From NCBI GenBank assembly GCA_016708955.1, contig JADJES010000002.1:372001-436000 (forward strand): a stretch of 64,000 nucleotides of DNA. Direction: 5' to 3'. Positions 44,662 to 53,761 of the stretch are shown here, one piece after another. A program made the position numbers and the translations under genes. This DNA comes from Nitrosomonas sp. Its GTDB lineage: Bacteria; Pseudomonadota; Gammaproteobacteria; Burkholderiales; Nitrosomonadaceae. The notes below the pieces were generated by a model. It made no database searches, was not told the origin of the DNA, and was given only the letters and a program-made list of their open reading frames with translations. Positions within the stretch are counted from its first letter, which is position 1; each line of letters opens with the position of its first letter.

Positions 44662-44721
44662 AGTCGTAAAGAATAAAAGTTATCTCTAAAGTTTAATTAT
44701 GATTAATTATTTTGGATTGTC

Positions 44722-45165
44722 TTATTTGGCGCGCAGCATTCTTTGCTTGGTACGTTCCCATTCTTTTTCTTTCTCGGATTCGCGCTTGTCATGCTGTTTC
44801 TTGCCTTTAGCCAGGCCAATTTCCAGTTTGATCCTGCCTGTTTTATAGTGCATATCCAGTGGAACCAGAGTATATCCGGCACGTTCTACTTTGCCGATGA
44901 GCCGCTCGATCTGCTCCGCATGCAACAACAATTTGCGTGTTCTTGTTGGATCAGGGTTGATGTGTGTGGAAGCTGTCTTGAGCGGACTTATGTGACAACC
45001 AATAAGGTATAATGCCTCATTGCGGATAATAACATAGGCTTCTTTTAATTGAACTCGACCGTCACGAATGGCTTTGACTTCCCATCCTTCTAACACCATG
45101 CCTGTTTCGTACTTTTCCTCGATGAAATAATCGTGAAAGGCTTTTTTATTTTGTACTATACTCAT
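44722..45165 (-). CDS. smpB: SsrA-binding protein SmpB
   Basis: The tmRNA-binding protein (147 residues) needed for trans-translation of stalled ribosomes. It begins KKAFHDYFIEEKYETGMVLEG and includes EVKAIRDGRVQLKEAY, LIGCHISPL and the basic C-terminal tail KGKKQHDKRESEKEKEWER. It is divergent from ratA, the arrangement common across proteobacteria. Confidence 0.97.
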   Translation of the reverse strand: MSIVQNKKAFHDYFIEEKYETGMVLEGWEVKAIRDGRVQLKEAYVIIRNEALYLIGCHISPLKTASTHINPDPTRTRKLLLHAEQIERLIGKVERAGYTLVPLDMHYKTGRIKLEIGLAKGKKQHDKRESEKEKEWERTKQRMLRAK

Positions 45166-45255
45166 ACAGGATTGAAATGGGTGGGAATTATTAAAATTTC
45201 GTGTATTTTATCAGTTTTTCGGTATTACCTCATTGATGCGGGGTGATTTACTTTT

Positions 45256-45693
45256 ATGGCAGAAATAGAAAAATCAGTTTTGGTCGAATACTCAGCAAGC
45301 CAAATGTTTGCGCTGGTTGATAACGTTGAGGAGTATCCTAAATTTCTTCCGTGGTGCGGCGGTACTTCTGTAGATCCGCAAGATGAAGTAACAACGCATG
45401 CAACGGTTCGGATTGACTACCATCATATTCAGCACAGCTTTACCACTATAAATAAACGTTTTCCGCCTGATTTGATTGAAATGAGTCTGCTAGATGGTCC
45501 ATTTGAACATCTGGATGGTTATTGGCAGTTTATTCCATTATCCGATACGGCATGCAAGATAAAATTCCGTCTGCATTACACGTTCTCACACAAAATTCTT
45601 GAAAAATTGGTTGGACCTGTATTTCATATGATTGCGAACAGTTTTGTGGAGCATTTTATTGAGCGGGCGGAAGTGATCTATGGCAAGCCATGA
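45256..45693 (+). CDS. ratA: RatA/COQ10-like START domain protein
   Basis: A 145-residue START-fold protein: SASQMFALVDNVEEYPKFLP near the N-terminus, the family's HSFTTINK segment and SHKILEKLVGPVFHMI near the C-terminus. Members bind polyprenyl quinones (COQ10 role); in E. coli RatA has also been described as a ribosome-association inhibitor. It overlaps the next gene, rnfH-like, by 4 bases (ATGA) and is divergent from smpB. Confidence 0.9.
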   Translation: MAEIEKSVLVEYSASQMFALVDNVEEYPKFLPWCGGTSVDPQDEVTTHATVRIDYHHIQHSFTTINKRFPPDLIEMSLLDGPFEHLDGYWQFIPLSDTACKIKFRLHYTFSHKILEKLVGPVFHMIANSFVEHFIERAEVIYGKP

Positions 45694-45992
45694 CAGCGTT
45701 CTTCCAAGTCGAAGTCGTATATGCATTGCCGCACATTCAAATCTTGGAGAAACTCGATGTGTCAGCGGGTTGCACGGTTGAGCAAGCGATAAAATATTCG
45801 GGAATTTTGGATCAATTTCCTGAAATAGACCTGACAAAAAACAAATTGGGTATTTTTGGCAAATTTGCACAGCCAGAAACACGCCTATCACCTTGTGACA
45901 GAGTCGAAATTTATCGATCGCTCATCATCGACCCAAAAGAAGCCAGAAGACTACGTGCCAAAAAGTCATTGTGCACAGAAAATCGGCGTTGA
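45690..45992 (+). CDS. rnfH: RnfH-family ubiquitin-like protein
   Basis: A 100-residue beta-grasp protein (RnfH/UPF0125, sometimes RatB). It shows VEVVYALPHIQ at the start, the central ALPHIQILEKLDVSAGCTVE and the conserved KLGIFGKFAQPETRLSPCDR, followed by RVEIYRSLIIDPKEARR. It is translationally coupled to ratA by the 4-base overlap. The biochemical function is not settled. Confidence 0.92.
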   Translation: MTAFFQVEVVYALPHIQILEKLDVSAGCTVEQAIKYSGILDQFPEIDLTKNKLGIFGKFAQPETRLSPCDRVEIYRSLIIDPKEARRLRAKKSLCTENRR

Positions 45993-46164
45993 TCAGTTAT
46001 TGTATTTTCAGCTCGTAATAAATTATTCCTTTGCCACTTGTGATCGCATCATATTCATGGGCAGCAGTATAATGACGAGTATTCTGTCCTGACTCATTCC
46101 AAAAGGATAGCAGTTCCAGAAAAAGCAAGGATTGCTGGTTTGGAATTGTAGGTATCCCTATTTT

Positions 46165-48091
46165 ATGTTTGATATTGATTCAATTTTTTCGTCTGATGGC
46201 ACGCTTTCTCGCCATATTACCGGATTCCGTACGCGATCTCAGCAACTGGAGATGGCGCAAGCTATTGCTGATACGATTGCCAAGCATCAGATCCTGGTCG
46301 CTGAGGCTGGTACCGGAACGGGCAAGACGCTGGCTTATTTGGTGCCTGCTTTGTTGGCTGGCGGTAAGGTTATTATTTCTACAGGAACAAAAACACTACA
46401 GGATCAGCTGTTTAAGCGTGATATTCCGACTGTGCGGGCAGCGCTTAAGATACCTGTCACAATTGCGCTGTTAAAAGGGCGCGCCAATTATATCTGTCAC
46501 TATTACCTGGAAAGAGCCTTACAGGATACGCATCTCAGTTTTATTACTCGTGACGAAATCCAGTATCTGCAACAAATAGAACGGTATGCAAACAACAGCA
46601 AAAATGGTGATAAAAGCGGACTCAGTGAAGTTCCTGAGAATGCGGTCATCTGGCAGCAAGTCACTTCAACCCGTGACAGTTGTCTGGGTTCCGAGTGTCC
46701 CAGCTACAAAAAATGTTTTGTGATGGAAGCGCGCAAACAAGCTTTGGCGGCCGATGTCGTCGTAGTGAATCATCATTTATTTTTTGCGGATGTCATGCTG
46801 CGTGATGAAGGATTATCCGAATTATTGCCTGCCTGTAATACGGTAATTTTTGATGAAGCCCATCAATTGCCGGAAACTGCCAGTTTATTTTTTGGTGAAT
46901 CTATTAGTACCGGTCAGTTATTGGATCTTGCACGCGACGCAAAAGTAGAGGCTATACAGGCTGCCGGTGATTTTGCTGAGCTGCCAAATGCTATTGCTGC
47001 GATGGAAAAAGCCGCGCGTGATTTACGTTTAACTGTCGTGGAAGATAATACGCGGCTATCTTTGGCAGCGATAAAACAAAATGCGGGTTTTAGTGCTGCG
47101 CTAGATAACTTGCTGGAAAAGCTGAAAATGCTGGCCAAACAATTGGAGAACCAGGCTGAGCGATCTGAAGGGTTGGAAAATTGCTGGCAGCGTACAACCA
47201 ACCATTTGTATCTGATACAACGCTGGCGAGATGAAACAGAAATGCAAGGTCATGTGCGCTGGATCGAGATTTATAACCAGGCATTGCAATTGAATGCAAC
47301 ACCCTTATCAATTGCAGAGATTTTCCAAAAACAAATGATCGCATCGCCGCGTGCTTGGATCTTTACTTCGGCAACGTTGTCGGTTAAAAAGGATTTTACC
47401 CATTACAATGAAGAAATGGGGCTGGTTACTGCACAAACAGCTTATTGGGAAAGCCCATTCAATTTTGCTGAACAAGCCTTGCTCTATGTGCCAGTTGGCT
47501 TGCCAGAACCACAGCATAGAACCTATACCGATCAGGTGGTGCAGGCGGCGTTGCCGGTATTGCGCGCGAGCCGGGGACGTGCTTTTTTTCTGTGTACCAG
47601 TTTACGTGCGATGCAACGTGTCTACGAATTGTTGCAAACCGCTGATGAATTTGATTTTCCGTTATTGCTCCAGGGTCAAGGTTCGCGCTCTTACATGTTG
47701 GAGCGTTTCCGTGAATTGAATAATGCCATTCTCATTGGCAGCCAATCTTTCTGGGGAGGGAGTCGATGTGCGCGGGGAAGCGTTGTCGCTGGTCATCATT
47801 GATAAGCTGCCATTTGCACCGCCCGATGATCCAGTGCTTGCGGCGCGTATTGAGAAAATCAACAGCGAAGGCCGCAATGCTTTCATGGAGTACCAATTGC
47901 CGCGTGCTGTCATAAACCTGAAGCAAGGTGCGGGCCGCTTGATTCGGGATGAAGCGGATCGGGGAGTACTGATGATTTGCGATCCACGCCTGACGACCAA
48001 AGCTTACGGTAAACAAATATGGCAAAGTCTGCCGCCGATGAAGCGTACCCGGGACTTGGTCGAAGTTGAGCATTTTTTTAATGCTAAATAG
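46165..48091 (+). pseudogene. DinG/YoaA-like ATP-dependent helicase, +1 frameshift
   Basis: An XPD-family Fe-S helicase of about 640 codons, broken late. The start MFDIDSIF at 46165 is preferred over an upstream in-frame ATG. Walker A is VAEAGTGTGKTLAYLVPALL, the Fe-S cysteines lie around RANYICHYYLER, CLGSECPSYKKC, and the DEAH box is IFDEAHQLPE. The first frame ends at 47802 after SFWGGSRC. Deleting one G from GGGG at 47753-47756 restores SFWEGVDVRGEALSLVII, and the frame continues to 48091 through GAGRLIRDEADRGVL. The lost part contains helicase motifs V-VI, so an uncorrected product would be inactive. A base-calling error is quite possible. Confidence 0.85.
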
Positions 48092-48349
48092 TGCCAGCCC
48101 GAAAACTCTCCATCCGAATAATAAACAACAGGTTGCACGTAATTATGGTGATGAATATTTCTGAAGAATTGAGCTAAACCGCTGTTATTAGGTAGTTCTG
48201 GTGCACTTTCAAGCAAAATAACCCCAGATTTTCCATTAGAATTTTTTAAGGGGCGGATTCAACTTTGAAGTGCAACTTTTGTAAGGAAGTTTATAGGCAA
48301 GCTGCGGTAGTATCGGAGCTACTTAAACGACCAAGTAGAAGGAGCACAG

Positions 48350-48580
48350 ATGAAGCACTACAAGCAGCTCACCAGAGAGCAACGATACCAGATTTCTGGC
48401 TTGAAGAAGGCGGGTTTGAACCAATCGCAAATTGCGGATGAAATTGGCGTACACAAGTCGACGATTTCTCGGGAATTCAGACGGAACAAGGGTCGACGTG
48501 GTTGGCATCCGAAGCAAGCTCAGGAATTACGGGACGAGCATCGAAAGAATTGCGCCAAAGTCATACTTCAATTCCCCCCT
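48350..48580 (+). mobile_element. IS30-family transposase, N-terminal fragment
   Basis: The first 70 residues of an IS30-type transposase: KHYKQLTREQRYQISGLKKA, then a helix-turn-helix (NQSQIADEIGVHKSTISREF) and RRNKGRRGWHPKQAQELRD. After RKNCAK the sequence becomes unrelated, and the frame stops at 48592 in foreign DNA. The likely left end of the element lies near 48256, where ATTCAACTTTGAAGTGCAAC resembles IS30-type termini. The catalytic DDE part is missing. The interruption coincides with the apparent left end of another IS (from about 48581). Confidence 0.8.
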
Positions 48581-48633
48581 GTGTCAGGCTAGTTGTCGCC
48601 TCTAAGAATTAATTATTTGAAGAGGAGTCAATC

Positions 48634-49049
48634 GTGAAATCAAAGTATTCAGAAGCGTTTAGGAAGCTCTGATCAAGTCCTTCGACAGGCTCAGGACGAA
48701 CGGTAATATATTGATTACGTTCGTGGTGAACCAATCGGCTCATGTAATCAGAGCTTCCTTTATTGAACAGGCGTTAGTCAAGGTATATTCTCGAGGAGAC
48801 CGGACGGTGCGATCGGTCGCGGAGGAGATGAACGTTAGTTTTCATACGGTAAAAAATTGGATGAAAAGGAAAGTGGTGGATAAGCTTGGTGTAACGTCGA
48901 CAAAAGGAAAGCGGCCCCAGGACTGGACTTCTGATGAGCAACTGGTGGCATTGCATGAAACCCATGGCTTGTCTGGAGATGCCTTGTATACGTGGTGTCG
49001 TGAGAAAGGTATATTTGTACATCATTTGACAAGCTGGAGGCCCGACTAA
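48634..49049 (+). pseudogene. HTH transposase subunit (OrfA-like), split by a MITE
   Basis: A transposase gene starting at GTG 48634 (GAGGAG nine bases upstream), encoding VKSKYSEAF, then interrupted by a 97-bp insertion at 48662-48758. The remainder reads IEQALVKVYSRGDRTVRSVA, followed by HTVKNWMKRK, an IS3/IS66-like DNA-binding N-terminal region. Removing the insertion plus one TTTA copy restores a continuous frame from GTG to the stop at 49049. The C-terminal end (SWRPD) looks early for the family, so the gene may also be truncated on the right. The catalytic subunit is not visible. Confidence 0.8.
48662..48758. mobile_element. 97-bp MITE with 12-bp perfect terminal repeats
   Basis: The ends GGAAGCTCTGAT (48662-48673) and ATCAGAGCTTCC (48747-48758) are perfect inverted repeats. 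Direct repeats TTTA flank them at 48658-48661 and 48759-48762, a clean target-site duplication. The inside carries CCTTCGACAGGCTCAGGA, a sequence widely dispersed in bacterial genomes, and no coding frame of its own. Transposition must depend on an enzyme supplied elsewhere. Confidence 0.9.
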
Positions 49050-49401
49050 ATGTCGGTTATTTAACAATCCAGAGTGGAAACTTTTTAACGCTGTTTCACA
49101 CGGAACCCTCTTAAATTCGATCTATTATTGTCTTGACTGCGGGGCCCACTTTACTTTAGGGTTACGTTGCACATAGCGGCGGAATGTATGAAAGGGTAAA
49201 TGCTGGATGAGTTGTGCGAATACCAATTTGCCTGAGTGCATGATGAGAAACTACGCAGAGGAATCCTGGGTTTCGCAAAGAATTTGCATTCGATTCGCCG
49301 GTACATCGCAACATACTATTTCTATTCCGATTCGATCGGTATATAACTCTCTTGGTTGAATTGACGGACACTACTTATATACATTCATTAAAGGCCAATC
49401 A
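49050..49401. other. IS-derived gap upstream of ftsH
   Basis: About 350 bases with no gene. A short CCGAC/GTCGG hairpin followed by TTATTT (about 49042-49062) could terminate the transposase transcript. The remaining sequence is probably the leftover right flank of the insertion zone plus the ftsH promoter. No right-hand inverted repeat matching the IS left end was found. Confidence 0.4.
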
Positions 49402-51240
49402 ATGGATAAGAAATCACAAATTAACTTCTGGTTCGTTATCGTAGCATTACTGGGGCTGCTGTTGATACAGAATCTGTATTCGCAATACACGCAAGTAGAA
49501 CCCATTCCATACAGCCGTTTCCAGCATTTGCTGGAGCAGGGGAGTGTGGCTGAGATTGCGATTACCGAGCATCAGATCTTTGGGACGCTGAAAGAAAAAA
49601 ACGCAGACGGAATTAAGGATTTTGTTACCACACGGGTGGAACCGGATCTAGCCGAAGTGCTGGACAAGCACAATGTGGTTTATTCCGGCGTGGTGCAGAG
49701 CACTTGGGTGCGCGATTTACTTTCCTGGATTGTGCCGACAGCAATTTTTGTCGGTATCTGGCTGTTTGTCATACGCCGGATGGGCAGTAGTATGGGCAGC
49801 GGATTGATGTCGATCGGTAAAAGTCATGCAAAAGTGTTTGTGGAGAAGGAAACCAAGGTGACCTTTGATGATGTGGCGGGCGTAGATGAAGCGAAAGAAG
49901 AATTGGTGGAAATTATCAATTTCCTTAAAAACCCAGTGGATTATGGCCGTTTGGGCGGGCGCGCGCCGAAGGGTATTTTGCTGGTGGGTCCGCCGGGTAC
50001 CGGAAAAACATTATTGGCGCGCGCTGTGGCAGGCGAAGCCGGTGTGCCGTTTTTCTCTATTTCCGGTTCTGAATTTGTTGAAATGTTTGTCGGTGTAGGT
50101 GCAGCCAGAGTGCGTGATCTGTTCGAACAAGCGCGGCAAATGGCGCCAGCGATTATTTTTATTGATGAGCTGGATGCGCTGGGCCGCGCACGGGGCGCTT
50201 ATGGACTGGGTGGCGGACATGACGAGAAAGAACAAACGCTGAACCAACTGCTGGCAGAACTCGATGGTTTTGATTCCAGCAGCGGTATTGTGCTGCTGGC
50301 GGCAACCAATCGCCCGGAAATTCTTGATCCCGCGTTATTGCGTGCCGGCCGGTTTGATCGTCAAGTGCTGGTGGATCGCCCCGATAAGATTGGGCGTGAA
50401 CAAATTCTGGCCGTGCATGCGAAAAAAGTGAAGTTGAATATGGATGTCAAAATTGAACAGATTGCCGCCTTGACACCCGGTTTTACCGGAGCCGATTTGG
50501 CGAATCTCATCAATGAAGCCACTTTGCTCGCCACACGGCGTGCAGCCGCATCGGTGACGATGGACGATTTCAATAACGCCATTGAGCGTATCGTGGCAGG
50601 TCTGGAGAAACGTAACCGTCTATTGAATCCTGAAGAACGTCGCGTGGTGGCGTTTCATGAGTTGGGACATACAATGGTTGCGCTGGCATTGCCCGGGACC
50701 GACGAAATTCACAAGGTATCCATCATTCCGCGTGGTATCGGTGCATTGGGTTACACCATACAGCGCCCTACCGAAGACCGTTTTTTGATGACGCGCGTGG
50801 AACTGCTCAATAAAATGGCGGTATTGCTGGGCGGACGAGCGGCAGAACAAGTGGTGTTTCATGAGGTATCTACCGGCGCGGCAGATGATCTGGTGCGCGC
50901 CACAGACATCGCCCGCGCCATGGTGTTGCGTTACGGTATGAGCGAGGCGTTGGGCAATGTGGCTTATGAGCGGGAACAATCTGCTTTTCTGCAACCCAAT
51001 ATACCGATACCGCAGAATCGCAATTACAGCGAAGAAACTGCCAACAAGATCGATATTGCGGTGCGTGTGCTGGTTGATCAGGCACTGGAACGTGCAATCA
51101 ATATACTTCAAGCCAATCGCGCTTTGCTTGATCAGACTGCTGAAGCGTTATTAAAAACGGAAACGCTCAATCAACCCGAAATTATTAAGCTCAAGCAAGC
51201 AATTATTTCTCAGGGGGGGGGGGGGGGGACAATGCCTTGA
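49402..51240 (+). CDS. ftsH: ATP-dependent zinc metalloprotease FtsH
   Basis: A membrane-bound AAA+ protease of 612 residues that degrades membrane and short-lived cytosolic proteins. Two membrane helices (FWFVIVALLGLLLIQNLY; WIVPTAIFVGIWLFVIRRM) flank a small periplasmic domain. The AAA domain has Walker A GPPGTGKT at 196-203, Walker B IIFIDELDALG and the second region ATNRPEILDPALLRAGRFDRQ truncated here in quotation. The zinc site HELGH is at 419-423. The C-terminus ends in GGGGGTMP, encoded by an uninterrupted G16 tract (51213-51228), a slippage-prone site only a few codons before the stop. It lacks an ftsJ neighbour, so it may be a second ftsH copy. Confidence 0.94.
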   Translation: MDKKSQINFWFVIVALLGLLLIQNLYSQYTQVEPIPYSRFQHLLEQGSVAEIAITEHQIFGTLKEKNADGIKDFVTTRVEPDLAEVLDKHNVVYSGVVQSTWVRDLLSWIVPTAIFVGIWLFVIRRMGSSMGSGLMSIGKSHAKVFVEKETKVTFDDVAGVDEAKEELVEIINFLKNPVDYGRLGGRAPKGILLVGPPGTGKTLLARAVAGEAGVPFFSISGSEFVEMFVGVGAARVRDLFEQARQMAPAIIFIDELDALGRARGAYGLGGGHDEKEQTLNQLLAELDGFDSSSGIVLLAATNRPEILDPALLRAGRFDRQVLVDRPDKIGREQILAVHAKKVKLNMDVKIEQIAALTPGFTGADLANLINEATLLATRRAAASVTMDDFNNAIERIVAGLEKRNRLLNPEERRVVAFHELGHTMVALALPGTDEIHKVSIIPRGIGALGYTIQRPTEDRFLMTRVELLNKMAVLLGGRAAEQVVFHEVSTGAADDLVRATDIARAMVLRYGMSEALGNVAYEREQSAFLQPNIPIPQNRNYSEETANKIDIAVRVLVDQALERAINILQANRALLDQTAEALLKTETLNQPEIIKLKQAIISQGGGGGTMP

Positions 51241-51245
51241 TTGCT

Positions 51246-52208
51246 TTACTGCACGGGGGGGTATTTGATACTGTTCTCTATGGCATCCAACATCATTCCG
51301 GCCACATTAAATCCGGTTAGTTTTGTTATTTCTTGCATACCTGTCGGGCTGGTGACATTAATTTCTGTTAAATAATCGCCAATGACATCCAGACCTACTA
51401 GCATTAAACCTGATTTAACTAACTCAGGTCCGAGAAATTCTACGATTTCCTGATCGCGCGCTGATAATGGTTGTGTTCTTCCTGTTCCGCCAGCAGCCAG
51501 ATTGCCACGTGTTTCACCGGGTTTCGGAATGCGCGCCAGCGCATAGGGCACGGCTTTACCCGCAATGAGTAATATGCGTTTGTCTCCCTGGGCAATTTCA
51601 GGAATATAACGTTGCGCCATGATTGTTCGTGTTCCATAGTGGGTCAGCGTTTCGAGAATCACATTGATATTGTGGTCTGCACTATGCACACGAAATACAC
51701 TGGCACCGCCCATGCCATCGAGTGGCTTTAAAATAATATCTTGATGGCTGCCGAGAAATTCTCTGATTAAATGAGGCTGGCTAGTTACCAGGGTAGGTGC
51801 GATGAATTGTGGGAATTTGGCAATCGCCAGCTTTTCATTGTGATCACGAATGCCGCGGGGACTGTTAATTACCAATGCACCTTGGGATTCAGCCAATTCC
51901 AGTAGATATGTGCTGTAAACATATTCCAGATCAAACGGCGGATCTTTGCGCATCACTATGGCATCAAATTCATAGAGCGGCGTTGCGGAAATACCACTGG
52001 TTCTAAACCAATCTCTATCCTGAAGATCATCTGTCAAAGTCAGTGTGCGAGAGAAGCCTGTAACAATATTCTGGTTCAGTACAATATCATGCTGATAAAG
52101 CACATGAATCGTATGGTTTCTGGCAACCGCTTCACAGATCATTGCAAAACTCGAATCTTTGCTGGTTTTTATGGAATCCAGCTGATCAATGATAAAGGCG
52201 AGTTTCAT
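51246..52208 (-). CDS. gshB: Glutathione synthase
   Basis: Glutathione synthetase (320 residues, ATP-grasp fold) joins gamma-glutamylcysteine and glycine. It begins KLAFIIDQLDSIKTSKDSSF, has MRKDPPFDLEYVYSTYLLE near residues 85-103, the ATP-grasp lid DIILKPLDGMGGASVF and the C-terminal NVTSPTGMQEI metal-site region. It is 7 bases downstream of gshA in a two-gene operon, convergent with ftsH (5-base gap). Confidence 0.96.
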   Translation of the reverse strand: MKLAFIIDQLDSIKTSKDSSFAMICEAVARNHTIHVLYQHDIVLNQNIVTGFSRTLTLTDDLQDRDWFRTSGISATPLYEFDAIVMRKDPPFDLEYVYSTYLLELAESQGALVINSPRGIRDHNEKLAIAKFPQFIAPTLVTSQPHLIREFLGSHQDIILKPLDGMGGASVFRVHSADHNINVILETLTHYGTRTIMAQRYIPEIAQGDKRILLIAGKAVPYALARIPKPGETRGNLAAGGTGRTQPLSARDQEIVEFLGPELVKSGLMLVGLDVIGDYLTEINVTSPTGMQEITKLTGFNVAGMMLDAIENSIKYPPVQ

Positions 52209-52215
52209 ATTGCCT

Positions 52216-53514
52216 TTAAGCAGGAAGCGCTGCGGTCATTTCAGAGTGATCTTGCTCCAATTCTAACGCGGCGGCTAGCAAGGCCAGACGCGCAACAACG
52301 CCATATGCATAGAAGCGATTAGGAATAGAATTGGGTTGCGCTGCGCTTTTAGGCACCAGGCAAGTGGTTTCAAATGCCAGAGGAACAAAATACATGCCGG
52401 GAGCATTCAGGTTTTCATCGACACCCCGCCCGGTATGTACCCGGTAAAATCCGCCGACGACATAGCGATCAATCATGTAAATGACCGGTTCTGCAACAGC
52501 TTCATTAATGCTCTCAAATGTGTAAACACCTTCCTGAACCAGGACATTTGAAACCAGTAATCCTTCTTTAACCACAGCCATTTTGTTGCGTTGCTTGCGA
52601 TTCAGCTTATAGATGTCGGATCCATCTTTAACTGTCATTATCCCCATACCATAAGTACCGGAGTCGGCTTTGACGATGACGAAGGGATCTTCTTTGACAT
52701 CATACTGTTGATATTTTCTCTTGATAATCGAGAGAATTCGATCGACGGCGCTCGCTACGCAATCCTCTCCTTGTTTCTCGCGAAAATTAATTTCACCGCA
52801 CGATGTAAAACGGGGGTTGATCAACCAAGGGTCGATGCCGATCAAATCAGCAAATTCTTGCGCGACTCGATCATAGGCGGCAAAGTGATTGGATTTTCGT
52901 CGTGTTGCCCAGCCTGCGTGTAAAGGTGGAATAACAATTTGATTCAGATTTTCCAGTATTTCCGGAACACCTGTTGACAGGTCATTGTTAAGAAGTACAG
53001 CACAAGGCTCAAAGTTGCTAACACCTAATTGATTGTTTTTGCGTATGATGGGCTCAAGGGTAATGGTTTGTCCGTCTGGAAGATCAATTTGTGTTGCGGC
53101 TGTAACTTCGGGTAATAAAGTACCAATGCGTACATTTAATCCGGCATGCTGCATAATGCTTTGCAATGTTGCGATATTTTGCAAGTAGAAAGTATTGCGC
53201 GTGTGATTTTCTGGTATCAAAAGTATGCTATGTGCATCCGGACATATTTTTTCGATGGCACTCATCATCGCTTGTACGCAGAGTGGAATGAATTCCGGGT
53301 TAAGGTTATTAAAACCGCCCGGAAACAAATTCGTATCAACCGGTGCCAACTTAAAACCACTGTTGCGTAAGTCGACAGAACAATAAAAAGGAACCGTGTG
53401 CTCACGCCATTTGTTTCTTAACCAATGTTCAATGGTTGGCATTGCATTAATGATACGATTCTCAAGATCAAGGATAGGGCCGCGCAGGGCAGTAGACAGA
53501 TGTGGTATTGGCAT
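52216..53514 (-). CDS. gshA: Glutamate--cysteine ligase, ferrooxidans-type
   Basis: A 432-residue enzyme making gamma-glutamylcysteine, the first step of glutathione synthesis. It is not the E. coli-type GshA; features such as VDLRNSGFKLAPVDTNLFPG near 46-65, FVIVKADSGTYGMGIMTV near 277-295 and the C-terminal YAYGVVARLALLAAALE fit the family first noted in Acidithiobacillus ferrooxidans and found in many betaproteobacteria. It is followed directly by gshB, which strongly supports the function. Confidence 0.9.
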   Translation of the reverse strand: MPIPHLSTALRGPILDLENRIINAMPTIEHWLRNKWREHTVPFYCSVDLRNSGFKLAPVDTNLFPGGFNNLNPEFIPLCVQAMMSAIEKICPDAHSILLIPENHTRNTFYLQNIATLQSIMQHAGLNVRIGTLLPEVTAATQIDLPDGQTITLEPIIRKNNQLGVSNFEPCAVLLNNDLSTGVPEILENLNQIVIPPLHAGWATRRKSNHFAAYDRVAQEFADLIGIDPWLINPRFTSCGEINFREKQGEDCVASAVDRILSIIKRKYQQYDVKEDPFVIVKADSGTYGMGIMTVKDGSDIYKLNRKQRNKMAVVKEGLLVSNVLVQEGVYTFESINEAVAEPVIYMIDRYVVGGFYRVHTGRGVDENLNAPGMYFVPLAFETTCLVPKSAAQPNSIPNRFYAYGVVARLALLAAALELEQDHSEMTAALPA

Positions 53515-53560
53515 TTCTATATGAAGTATTAATCCAATGCCATTATAGCATTATGTATTG

Positions 53561-53676
53561 ACCCGGATATTGCATGAGGGGGGGGGGGGGGGGGGGTGGA
53601 GTTATCAAACCTGCTGAGAAACCTTGTGGAATCAAGAGACAAGTGAGAGCGTGTGCAATTCATGCAATATCCGGGT
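53561..53676. mobile_element. 116-bp inverted-repeat element containing a G19 tract
   Basis: Perfect 17-bp terminal inverted repeats ACCCGGATATTGCATGA (53561-53577) and TCATGCAATATCCGGGT (53660-53676) enclose 82 bases that begin with a run of 19 G (53578-53596). There is no coding frame. The structure fits a MITE or solo IS end-pair. No clear target duplication is seen. It sits between gshA and the Kef-type gene, whose start is 85 bases downstream, so it occupies their promoter region. Confidence 0.75.
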
Positions 53677-53761
53677 TAACAGCCTGTTAAGTAGATTGTG
53701 GCGAGCCCAATCATGAAGTATCTTATGGCTTCTCTATATCCAAAATAGGTTATTACGATTT

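Noticed and set aside
47723..48091. Separate 122-codon gene downstream of the helicase
   Set aside because: Its sequence is the missing C-terminal part of the helicase in another frame, not an independent gene.
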